Below, piece by piece: positions 39,656 through 47,703 of a DNA stretch of 64,000 bases. Origin of the DNA: Bifidobacterium hapali (GTDB lineage Bacteria; Actinomycetota; Actinomycetes; Actinomycetales; Bifidobacteriaceae); NCBI RefSeq assembly GCF_002259755.1, contig NZ_MWWY01000026.1, forward strand, positions 1-64,000, in the 5' to 3' direction. A program made the translations under genes and the position numbers. How positions within the stretch are numbered: the first letter of the stretch is position 1; the number at the start of each line of letters is the position of its first letter. The notes under the pieces were generated by a model. It was not told the DNA's origin and made no database searches. It saw nothing but the letters and a program-made list of their open reading frames with translations.

Positions 39656-41131
39656 ATGATCGATCTGAACACCATAGACGCCGTGATCAAAGCCGGTCCC
39701 TACTGCGACACATGGGAATCGCTATCCCGCGTACAGGTACCTAGCTGGTTCCCGGACGCGAAATTCGGCATTTTCACCCACTGGGGTCTGTACACGGTAC
39801 CCGAATACCGCAACGAATGGTATTCGCGCAACATGTACATCGAAGGCTACCCCGAATTCGACCATCACCGCGAAACCTTCGGCCCGCAAAGCGATTTCGG
39901 CTACAAGGATTTCATTCCGATGTTCACCGCCGAGCGATTCAATCCGGACGAATGGCTCGACCTGTTCGCGGCTGCCGGCGCACGGTACTACTTCCCGGTA
40001 TCCGAACATCACGACGGCTACCAAATGTACGCAAGTGATCTCTCGCACTGGAACACGGTCGAAACCGGCCCGCACCGCGACATCATTGGTGAATTGCGCG
40101 AAGCGACGCTGCGTCACGGACTGCATTTCGCCACCAGCAATCACCGTGCCGAACACTGGTGGTTCATGAGTCACGGACGCGAATTTGACTCCGATGTGCG
40201 CGCGGCTGAGCCAATGCATCGCGGTGATTTCTATTGGCCGGCCATGCCCGAGCCCGACAATCAAGACCTGTTCTCCGTGCCGCGGCCGACCGAGGAATAT
40301 CTCGACGACTGGCTGCTGCGCGTGTGCGAGCTGATCGACAACTACCGTCCGGAAATGCTGTACTTCGACTGGTGGATCCAGCACGACGCGTTCAAGCCGT
40401 ACATCAAGAAACTGGCCGCCTTCTACTACAACCGCGGTGTCGAATGGGACGTGCCGGTCATCATCTGCTACAAGCAGGACGGCATGGCATGGGGTGCGGG
40501 ACTGTACGACGTCGAACGCGGCGGTCTCGCCACCGCGACGCCGTACGTATGGCAAACCGACACCGCCATCGCACGCAACTCGTGGTGCTACACGAACACG
40601 CTCGACTACAAGAGCATCGCCGAACTGATCGTCACGCTGGTCGATACGGTCAGCAAAAACGGCAACCTGCTGCTCAACGTCGGCCCGCGTGCGGACGGTT
40701 CGATCGCCGCTCACGATCGCGAACTGCTCGAATCGATTGGCACATGGCTGGACGCGAACGGCGACGGCATCTACGGCACTCGACCGTGGAAAATCGCCGA
40801 AGAAGGACCGACTCATGCCGCAGAAGGCTCGTTCGCGGACCAGAACGCGTTGCAGTACACGGCCGCCGACTGGCGATTCACTGCGAAAGACGGCGACGTG
40901 TACGCATTCTGCCTCAACCCGGACGGCGCTCGCACGCTCACCTGCGCCGCATTCGCCGCCTACCATGACGGCAAGGTGGCACCGTTCCACGGCATCGTCA
41001 CCGGTGTCGAACAGCTCGGCTCCGGACCGGTGCACTACGAGCGCACCGACGACGGCCTCGTCATCGAACCGGCCTTGCGTGCCGGCATCGCGACGGATGT
41101 GCCGCTCGGCTTCAGGATCAGCGTCAAATAA
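39656..41131 (+). CDS. Glycoside hydrolase family 29, alpha-L-fucosidase
   Basis: This encodes 491 residues; GAGGAG precedes ATG 39656. The N-terminal catalytic barrel contains WFPDAKFGIFTHWGLYTVPEY, YFPVSEHHDGYQMY and MLYFDWWIQHD, where the Asp (about residue 240) is the family nucleophile. The segment LVDTVSKNGNLLLNVGPRADGSI is characteristic of GH29. A beta-sandwich C-terminus follows. It has no signal peptide, so fucose is removed inside the cell. In the proposed pathway it would take the terminal alpha-1,2-fucose off the galactose of a fucosylated xyloglucan side chain; action on other fucosides cannot be excluded. Confidence 0.93.
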   Translation: MIDLNTIDAVIKAGPYCDTWESLSRVQVPSWFPDAKFGIFTHWGLYTVPEYRNEWYSRNMYIEGYPEFDHHRETFGPQSDFGYKDFIPMFTAERFNPDEWLDLFAAAGARYYFPVSEHHDGYQMYASDLSHWNTVETGPHRDIIGELREATLRHGLHFATSNHRAEHWWFMSHGREFDSDVRAAEPMHRGDFYWPAMPEPDNQDLFSVPRPTEEYLDDWLLRVCELIDNYRPEMLYFDWWIQHDAFKPYIKKLAAFYYNRGVEWDVPVIICYKQDGMAWGAGLYDVERGGLATATPYVWQTDTAIARNSWCYTNTLDYKSIAELIVTLVDTVSKNGNLLLNVGPRADGSIAAHDRELLESIGTWLDANGDGIYGTRPWKIAEEGPTHAAEGSFADQNALQYTAADWRFTAKDGDVYAFCLNPDGARTLTCAAFAAYHDGKVAPFHGIVTGVEQLGSGPVHYERTDDGLVIEPALRAGIATDVPLGFRISVK

Positions 41132-41219
41132 ACCGGCGTACGCAGTCGTACATAAGCGCATACGTACATCACTTATCACGCAGAGCATCAGTACAAAACA
41201 CTTACGGAAGAGAGACATC

Positions 41220-43373
41220 ATGACTACTATCACTGAAACCAACAAAGCCAAGGCGCGCGCACTGCTCGCCCAACTCACGCTCGACGAGAAAGTCGACATC
41301 ATCCACGCCGCCGGACTGTTCAAAAGCGGCGGAGCTGTGCGACTCGGCATCCCCGAATTTCACATGGATGACGGTCCGATGGGGCCGCGCGAGGAGCTGC
41401 ACAACGACAACTGGGCACCGCTGTGGAATACGCGTGATCGCGTGACGTATTTGCCGTCTGGCTCGGCTGTTGCATCGACGTGGAATCGTGCGCTCGCGCA
41501 CACCGTCGGCGAAGTGCTCGGCGAAGAGGCGCGCGGCCGTGGTAAGGATGTCATCCTCGGCCCCTCACTCAATATCAAACGCAGCCCGCTGTGCGGCCGC
41601 AACTTCGAATACATGAGCGAGGACCCGTATCTTGCCGGAGAGCAGGGTGCTGCCTACATTCGCGGCGTGCAGGAATCCGACGTCGCCGCCTGCGCTAAGC
41701 ATTACGCGGCCAACAGTCAGGAAACTGATCGACTCGACGTCGACGAAACCATCAGCGAGCGTGCACTGCGTGAAATCTATCTGCCCGCGTTCGAGGATGC
41801 GGTCAAACGCGGCGGTGTGCTGTCGATCATGGGTGCGTACAACTTGGTGAACGGCGAACAGTGCTGCGAATCGAAGAAACTGCTCGACGATATTCTGCGC
41901 GACGAATGGGGATTCGATGGATTCGTCGTCTCCGACTGGAGTGCGGTTAAGCGTACCGCTGCATCCGCGCGCGTCGGACTCGACGTCGAAATGTCCGTCA
42001 CGCCAAACTTTGACGAGTATTATTTCGCGAATCCGCTACGACGAGCGATCGCAGCTGGCGAGGTGAGCGAAGCGGACGTGGACACCAAGGTATTGCGTGT
42101 GCTCGCCGTCATGGATGCGTTGCACATGCTGCCCGCCGATGACGGTACGAAACCAGCTCGCAAGGCCGGCTCCTACGCGACGATCGCGCACGCTGCGAAA
42201 GCGCTTACCGTGGCGCGTGAGTCGATTGTGCTGCTCAAAAACGATGCCGGTGTGTCTGGTCGGCCGGTGTTGCCGCTGAACGAGGGCTCGCTGCGCCGCG
42301 TGCTTGTTGTCGGTGCGAACGCAGACCGCATCCACTCTAACGGCGGTGGCAGTGCGGTTATCAAGGCGTTGCATGAGGTTACGCCGTTACTCGGGTTGAA
42401 CGGTCAACTCGGCGGCAACGTGACTATTGAGTACGTGCTCGGTTACGATGCAAAGCAGGTTGTGCAGGACGATTCATGGCAGGAAGACAGTCTTGAGAAC
42501 TCGGTCGGTTCAGCTGCTGACGATGCCGAGCGTGCGGCCGCATTGCGCGATGGAGCTGTAGCCCGCGCCCGCGAGTATGCAGCGAGCGGTGATCCGGTGG
42601 TGTTTGTTGGTGGTCTTGATCATGAGCATGATCTTGAAGGTCGTGATCGCGAGACGATTGAACTGCCATACGGTCAGGATGCGCTGATTTCCGCGCTTCT
42701 TGACGTCGCTCCCGACACGGTGCTCGTGTTTGTTGCGGGTTCGCCAGTCGCCATGCCGTGGGCTGACCGTGCGCATGCGATTGTGTGGAATTGGTATAAC
42801 GGGTGCGAATCCGGTACGGCTCTTGCAGAAGTGTTACTCGGCCGAGTCAATCCAAGCGGACACCTGCCGGAGACATTCCCGATCGCGCTCGCTGATTCGC
42901 CGGCGCACTCGGTCGGTACATTCGGTCCGGGGCTGCATGTGCGCTACGACGAGGATATTTACGTCGGTTACCGTTATTTTGAGACGCGTGATGTGCCGGT
43001 GCGATTCTGCTTCGGTCACGGCTTGAGCTACACCACGTTTGCGTATTCTGATCTCGATGTGCGTCGCGTGGATGATGCGATTCGCATTGCGTTCACGGTG
43101 ACGAATACTGGGGAGCGTGCGGGTAAGGCCGTGCCGCAGGTGTATTTCGGGCTTGAGGGTACGGGTGAAGACCGGCCGGTCAAGGAGTTACGCGGGTTTA
43201 CTAAGGTCGCACTTGGTGCGGGTGAGAGTCGGCAGGTGGAGATCACGCTGGATGCTGCGCGCGCATTGCGCTATTGGTCGAACGGTGCGGGTGCGTACAC
43301 TGTAGCCCCTGCGGCTGTGGTCTATGTTGGTGAATCCGTGCGCGATATTCGTCTGACCGGGCATATTGGCTGA
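41220..43373 (+). CDS. Glycoside hydrolase family 3, beta-glucosidase-like
   Basis: This encodes 717 residues from ATG 41220 (GGAAGAGAG upstream); the open frame runs further 5' into the GH29 gene and is not used. The barrel domain has GIPEFHMDDGPMG, KHYAANSQETDR (the KH motif) and GFVVSDWSAVKRTA, with the nucleophile Asp at about residue 240. The alpha/beta sandwich domain (about 330-580) and a C-terminal fibronectin-like domain (FTVTNTGERAGKAVPQVYF) complete a GH3 of the usual domain order. It is cytosolic. In xyloglucan oligosaccharides it would trim the beta-1,4-glucan backbone after side-chain removal (inference). Directly after its stop codon lies a tRNA-minihelix-like palindrome. Confidence 0.93.
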   Translation: MTTITETNKAKARALLAQLTLDEKVDIIHAAGLFKSGGAVRLGIPEFHMDDGPMGPREELHNDNWAPLWNTRDRVTYLPSGSAVASTWNRALAHTVGEVLGEEARGRGKDVILGPSLNIKRSPLCGRNFEYMSEDPYLAGEQGAAYIRGVQESDVAACAKHYAANSQETDRLDVDETISERALREIYLPAFEDAVKRGGVLSIMGAYNLVNGEQCCESKKLLDDILRDEWGFDGFVVSDWSAVKRTAASARVGLDVEMSVTPNFDEYYFANPLRRAIAAGEVSEADVDTKVLRVLAVMDALHMLPADDGTKPARKAGSYATIAHAAKALTVARESIVLLKNDAGVSGRPVLPLNEGSLRRVLVVGANADRIHSNGGGSAVIKALHEVTPLLGLNGQLGGNVTIEYVLGYDAKQVVQDDSWQEDSLENSVGSAADDAERAAALRDGAVARAREYAASGDPVVFVGGLDHEHDLEGRDRETIELPYGQDALISALLDVAPDTVLVFVAGSPVAMPWADRAHAIVWNWYNGCESGTALAEVLLGRVNPSGHLPETFPIALADSPAHSVGTFGPGLHVRYDEDIYVGYRYFETRDVPVRFCFGHGLSYTTFAYSDLDVRRVDDAIRIAFTVTNTGERAGKAVPQVYFGLEGTGEDRPVKELRGFTKVALGAGESRQVEITLDAARALRYWSNGAGAYTVAPAAVVYVGESVRDIRLTGHIG

Positions 43374-43377
43374 ATAT

Positions 43378-43412
43378 GTGGGCGATGGGGGTTCGAACCC
43401 CTCATCGCCCAC
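43378..43412 (+). other. tRNA acceptor/T-arm minihelix-like sequence
   Basis: GGGCGAT, then a T arm GGGGG-TTCGAAC-CCCTC, then ATCGCCC-A: a complete 7-bp acceptor stacked on a 5-bp T arm, with D and anticodon arms missing. It begins five bases after the GH3 stop. It may be a tRNA 3' end left by integration (an att-like scar), a selected minihelix or a hairpin terminator; no integrase gene is in the window. Confidence 0.5.
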
Positions 43413-43727
43413 GAGCAGGCATATTGTAGTTGTGCTTGATGGCTGTTGCGCGGTGAGTCTCCCGTGCTGAGTGCTGGAATTTTGTCTTGAAATCGTCTAT
43501 GAATGTTTTTGCGGATTTGGAGACAAGTGATGTGCGTGGTTAATGATGCTGCAATAATAGAGAATGGCGGAATTTCAAGGATTTGCGGGAAGAATGTGTT
43601 GTCTTTACTTTCGTGAAAAGCCATATTTGAGGATTTGCAGACAGAAATATTGTCTCCAAAACGAGTACAGGGCTGATTTCTAATTTGAAGACAACTATCC
43701 ACGATGAGATTCGTTATTGGATCTAGG

Positions 43728-43828
43728 TCACGCGATGGAATTGGCTCGTTACAATCCATCGCGTGACCGCGTAATGTGTTGTTACTCGGGCACGGGATGT
43801 CAAAATGAATCATTTTTCCATCGCGTGA
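43728..43828. repeat. TCACGCGATGG repeat cluster
   Basis: Hairpin TCACGCGATGGAATTG...CAATCCATCGCGTGA (43728-43766), then a further inverted arm CCATCGCGTGA at 43818-43828. Nearly identical to 18691-18727. The 581-bp gap 43374-43954 also contains a diffuse set of TTTGGAGACAA/TTGTCTCCAAA motifs (about 43470-43700), the minihelix and the TetR operator; no gene is seen. Confidence 0.7.
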
Positions 43829-43865
43829 AGGAGAGGATTCGCATAATCACGGCGTGTCGAATCTT

Positions 43866-43889
43866 GTTATTTATAGACTTATAAATAAC
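43866..43889 (+). promoter_or_regulatory. TetR operator upstream of GH31
   Basis: GTTATTTAT-AGACTT-ATAAATAAC, a perfect 24-bp palindrome, 65 bp before the GH31 start and the only such site before the GH31-GH43-GH42-ROK run. Confidence 0.8.
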
Positions 43890-43954
43890 ATAATAAAAAC
43901 CGAGCGAACCCATGCGTTAAGCATGTGGTCAACACAGCAAAAGGAGACGCGACA

Positions 43955-45994
43955 ATGAAGTTCCTCAATGGCGGCTGGCTCGTCAAAGACGGATTCGACG
44001 TCAAATACGCGGCAAACGTGTACGCTGCGAATGTCGAGCCGAAGAAAATCACCCTGTTCTGCCCGTTCGGTGTGCCGATTCATCACCCAGGTCAGACGCT
44101 CGACGGCGGCATCCTGACGATCGAAGTCACTTCCCCTCGCGAAGACATCATCACCACGCGCCTGATCAACTTCAAGAAAGACCGCAGCCGCTGCCCGAAG
44201 TTCGCGCTCAACGAATCCGACCCGAACGTCGAAATCACTGAAACCGACGAGCAGTGGACCTTCACCTCCGGCAAGCTCACGCTGGAAATCGCTAAGGGCG
44301 AGACGATCGACTTCACCTACAAGTACGACGGCAAGACCATCGCACATTCCGGCTGGCGCGCCAAGGCCCTCGTCACCGACGACCACAACCAGTTGCACGT
44401 CTCCGAGCAGCTCGACCTCGGCGTCGGCGAGAAAATCTACGGCCTCGGCGAGCGCTTCACGAACTTCGTCAAGAACGGTCAGACTGTCGACATCTGGAAC
44501 GAGGACGGCGGCACTGGTACCGAGCAGGCGTACAAGAACATCCCGTTCTACCTGTCAAACAAGGGCTACGGCCTGTTCGTTGACAACCCGGGCAAAGTGA
44601 GCTTCGAGGTCGGCTCCGAAAAAGTCTCCCGCGTGCAGTTCTCCGTGCCGGGCGAGGAGATGAGCTACTCGGTTATCGGTGGCGACAATCTCAAGGGCAT
44701 CCTCAACACGTACACCGATCTGACCGGCAAGCCGCCGCTGGTGCCGGACTGGAGCTACGGCCTGTGGCTGTCCACCTCGTTCACCACCGATTACGACGAA
44801 AAGACCGTGATGGAGTTCGTCGACGGCATGGCCGAGCGCAGCATTCCGCTGTCCGTGTTCCACTTCGACTGCCGTTGGATGAAGGAACTCGAATGGTGCA
44901 ACTTCGAGTGGGATGAGACGAAGTTCCCTGATCCTGAAGGTCTGCTCAAGAAGCTGCACGACCGCGGACTGAAAGTCTGCGTGTGGATCAACAGCTACAT
45001 CGGCCAGAAGTCGCCGCTGTTTGAGGAAGGCGCCAAGAAGGGCTACTTCATCAAGACCACCGACGGCGAGGTCTGGCAGTGGGATAAGTGGCAGGCCGGC
45101 ATGGCGATCGTCGACTTCACCAACCCCGAAGCCACCAAGTGGTATCAGGATAAGCTCAAGCATCTCGTCGCACAGGGCGTCGACTGCTTCAAGACCGACT
45201 TCGGCGAGCGCATCCCGACCGAGGGCGTGAAGTACTATGACGGTTCTGACCCAGAGCTCATGCACAACTACTACACGTATCTGTACAACAAGGCCGTTTA
45301 CGATGTACTCGTTGAGACCAAGGGCGCAGATGAGGCGATCCTGTTCGCCCGTTCCGCGACTGTCGGCGGCCAGCAGTTCCCGGTGCACTGGGGCGGCGAC
45401 TGCTCGTCGAACTACCCGTCGATGGCCGAGTCGTTGCGCGCGGGCTTAAGCTTCGGCATGTCTGGTTTTGGTTATTGGAGCCACGATATCGCCGGTTTCG
45501 AGGACAAGCCGACCCCGGATCTGTTCAAGCGTTGGACGCAGTTCGGTCTGCTGAGCTCGCACTCGCGTTACCACGGTTCCACCGAGTACAAGGTGCCGTG
45601 GCTGTACGGCGACGAGGCGGTCGAGGTGTCGCGTGAGTTCACTGAGCTCAAGCTCAAGCTCAAGCCGTATCTGGAAGCTATGGCGCACGAGACGCACGAG
45701 ACTGGTGTACCGATGATGCGTGCGATGGTGCTTGAGTTCCCGACTGACCCGGCTTGCGAGGACATCGACACCCAGTACATGCTGGGCGATGATCTGCTGG
45801 TTGCTCCGGTGTTCTCCGAGGATGGCACCGCGCGCTTCTACGTGCCGGATGCCGGCGGCGATCACGCGGGAGAGTCGTGGGCGAACTTGCTGACTGGCAA
45901 GACTTACGAGCCGGGCCGCTGGTACACCGAGCAGTACGACTACCACACCCTGCCGGTCCTCGTGCGTCCGGGTTCGGACCCGCTCAACGCGTGA
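43955..45994 (+). CDS. Glycoside hydrolase family 31, alpha-xylosidase (YicI-type)
   Basis: This encodes 679 residues from ATG 43955; AAGGAG eight bases upstream. The catalytic barrel has FHFDCRWMKELEWCNFEWD, the nucleophile in DCFKTDFGERIPTEGVKYYD (Asp at about residue 416), and the acid/base Asp in HWGGDCSSNYPSMAE (about 480). The KTDFGERIPT and GSDP segments are closely like E. coli YicI, an alpha-xylosidase, rather than GH31 alpha-glucosidases (family knowledge). It is cytosolic. It would remove the xylose from the non-reducing end of xyloglucan oligosaccharides, exposing glucose for GH3. It is the first gene of a GH31-GH43-GH42-ROK run led by the TetR operator at 43866. Codons are highly biased, like those of the importer. 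Confidence 0.93.
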   Translation: MKFLNGGWLVKDGFDVKYAANVYAANVEPKKITLFCPFGVPIHHPGQTLDGGILTIEVTSPREDIITTRLINFKKDRSRCPKFALNESDPNVEITETDEQWTFTSGKLTLEIAKGETIDFTYKYDGKTIAHSGWRAKALVTDDHNQLHVSEQLDLGVGEKIYGLGERFTNFVKNGQTVDIWNEDGGTGTEQAYKNIPFYLSNKGYGLFVDNPGKVSFEVGSEKVSRVQFSVPGEEMSYSVIGGDNLKGILNTYTDLTGKPPLVPDWSYGLWLSTSFTTDYDEKTVMEFVDGMAERSIPLSVFHFDCRWMKELEWCNFEWDETKFPDPEGLLKKLHDRGLKVCVWINSYIGQKSPLFEEGAKKGYFIKTTDGEVWQWDKWQAGMAIVDFTNPEATKWYQDKLKHLVAQGVDCFKTDFGERIPTEGVKYYDGSDPELMHNYYTYLYNKAVYDVLVETKGADEAILFARSATVGGQQFPVHWGGDCSSNYPSMAESLRAGLSFGMSGFGYWSHDIAGFEDKPTPDLFKRWTQFGLLSSHSRYHGSTEYKVPWLYGDEAVEVSREFTELKLKLKPYLEAMAHETHETGVPMMRAMVLEFPTDPACEDIDTQYMLGDDLLVAPVFSEDGTARFYVPDAGGDHAGESWANLLTGKTYEPGRWYTEQYDYHTLPVLVRPGSDPLNA

Positions 45995-46087
45995 TTTGTT
46001 GATATTTTGCTCGGCGGTGCGAGTCAACTGTCTGATTCGCGCCGCCGCTGCGTAATCGCGCGCCACAACACAATCAAAGGTGATTCC

Positions 46088-47629
46088 ATGACCCTGTTCA
46101 ACTGCAAACCGGCCCGCCGCATCGCGTCCGGTTTTCACCCCGATCCGACGATCTGTGAGACCCCGCAAGGCACGTATCTGATGGTCAACAGCTCGTTCGA
46201 ATATTTCCCCGGTCTGCCCGTGTTTGAATCCGAAGACGGCATGCACTGGCATAAAATCGGCGACGCCATGAACCGCACCACTCAATTCCCATACGAATCA
46301 ATGGGCAACAGTCAAGGCATCTACGCGCCCACGTTACGGTACTTTGACGGTACGTTCTATCTCATCGTCACGAACGTCAACAAAGGCAATATGATTCTCA
46401 CGTCCGCCGACCCGCACGCCGGTTGGTCCGATCCGATCTGGGTAGACGGCTGGCCCGGCATCGATCCGAGCCTGTTCTTCGACGACGACGGCACCGCGTA
46501 CATCTGCGGCAACGAGGGCGGCGAACGTGAACCGGCCGGCATCTACCTGTCGAAAATCGACCCGACTACCGGCACAGTACTGACCAAACGTCAGCGTATC
46601 TGCGGCGGTATCACTGGCTCGAATCCGGAAGGTCCGCACTTGTACAAGCGCGGCGGTTTCTACTACCTGATGTGGGCGGAAGGCGGTACTGAATCCGGGC
46701 ACATGGAGAACATCGCGCGCGCGACCGCTCCGGAAGGTCCGTACGAAATGTACGCCGGCAATCCGCTGATCACCAATCGTTCCACGCACTTGACGTTGCA
46801 GGCGATCGGCCACTGCGATTGCGCGCGGTTCGGCGACGAGCGCACGCTGATGGTGTTCCACGGCACGCGTAATAACGACGAGTATCCTGCGCAAGGTTGG
46901 ATCGGCCGCGAACCGTACGCCGTGTGGTTTACGTGGGAGAACGATTGGCCGGCGCTCGCTGACCAGTCATACGACTGCGAGCTCAACGGTTGCGGCGACT
47001 CGCTGGAACGGGACGTCGAGTGGATTACGCCGTCGATTGATGCGGCTGGACGGTTTACGGTCGGTGGCGGCGACAAGCGTATGATCGCAGGCCCAGTACC
47101 GCGCGAGGACGGTTTGCTGTGTGATTCCAACGGTGTGACGATCGATATTCACGCGGCTGAGCAGGACTTTTCGCTTGATGACGGTCCGACGATGGTTGGT
47201 ACACGGCAGACTGATTTCCGGTTCGAGTTCGGTGCGACGCTTGCCGATGCGCGCGAGTTGACGGACGGCGAGACTGGCGTAGCTGTGTACGCGAATGCGA
47301 ATCATTATCTGACGATCGCCGTGCACGTGGCGGACGATGACGGACTGCTGACGATTGAGACGGTTGCGCACAACGCTGGATTGACGTCGGTGGTTGGCTC
47401 GGTTCACGAATCTGCGGATGCGACATTACGGCTGATCGTGCGCGGCGACGATCGCGGCTACGACTTCGCTGTGAAGAACACGTTCACCGGCGAAGAGCAG
47501 CCACTTGGACACATTCCCGGCAAAGTGCTGAGTTTCGTCAACGCAGGTGGATTCACTGGCATCCTGCTCGGTGTCTACGCGCACGGCCGCGGCGAAATCA
47601 CCTACACCAACGTCCGCTACACCGTATGA
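46088..47629 (+). CDS. Glycoside hydrolase family 43 (beta-xylosidase/arabinofuranosidase)
   Basis: This encodes 513 residues from ATG 46088 (AAAGGTG six bases upstream). The five-bladed propeller starts with RIASGFHPDPTICETPQGTYL, where the Asp is the family general base; NSQGIYAPTLRYFDGTFYL and DPSLFFDDDGTAY are the following blades, and GITGSNPEGPHLYKRGGFYYLM carries the catalytic acid Glu. The C-terminal 200 residues form the beta-sandwich of XynB-like GH43 subfamilies (11 or 12). It is cytosolic. It would release beta-xylose or alpha-L-arabinofuranose; in arabinosylated xyloglucan the latter fits (inference). Confidence 0.9.
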   Translation: MTLFNCKPARRIASGFHPDPTICETPQGTYLMVNSSFEYFPGLPVFESEDGMHWHKIGDAMNRTTQFPYESMGNSQGIYAPTLRYFDGTFYLIVTNVNKGNMILTSADPHAGWSDPIWVDGWPGIDPSLFFDDDGTAYICGNEGGEREPAGIYLSKIDPTTGTVLTKRQRICGGITGSNPEGPHLYKRGGFYYLMWAEGGTESGHMENIARATAPEGPYEMYAGNPLITNRSTHLTLQAIGHCDCARFGDERTLMVFHGTRNNDEYPAQGWIGREPYAVWFTWENDWPALADQSYDCELNGCGDSLERDVEWITPSIDAAGRFTVGGGDKRMIAGPVPREDGLLCDSNGVTIDIHAAEQDFSLDDGPTMVGTRQTDFRFEFGATLADARELTDGETGVAVYANANHYLTIAVHVADDDGLLTIETVAHNAGLTSVVGSVHESADATLRLIVRGDDRGYDFAVKNTFTGEEQPLGHIPGKVLSFVNAGGFTGILLGVYAHGRGEITYTNVRYTV

Positions 47630-47638
47630 CCGCCACCA

Positions 47639-47668
47639 TCTCGGCTCGCCTGATAAGGGGAGCCGAGA
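47639..47668. repeat. Hairpin between GH43 and GH42
   Basis: TCTCGGCTCGCC-TGATAA-GGGGAGCCGAGA, 12-bp arms with one mismatch. GGGGAGCCGAGAT is shared with the 9196-9242 repeat, and TTATCTCGGCTC recurs at about 59143. It may lower transcription into GH42. Confidence 0.6.
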
Positions 47669-47703
47669 TAACGCTTGCGACCTAAATAAATAAAGGACCA
47701 CCA

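Noticed and set aside
40689..41219. 5' extension of the GH3 frame into the GH29 gene
   Set aside because: Runs in a different frame through GH29 and reads as Ser/Arg/Thr-rich noise; ATG 41220 has a ribosome site.
39722..41350. 542-residue minus-strand ORF opposite GH29
   Set aside because: Antisense shadow spanning into the next gene; no domain.
43188..43412. Minus-strand ORF beginning MGDEGFEPPSPTYS over the GH3 end and the minihelix
   Set aside because: This N-terminus is a familiar artefact of reading tRNA-like T-arm sequence; it lies antisense to GH3.
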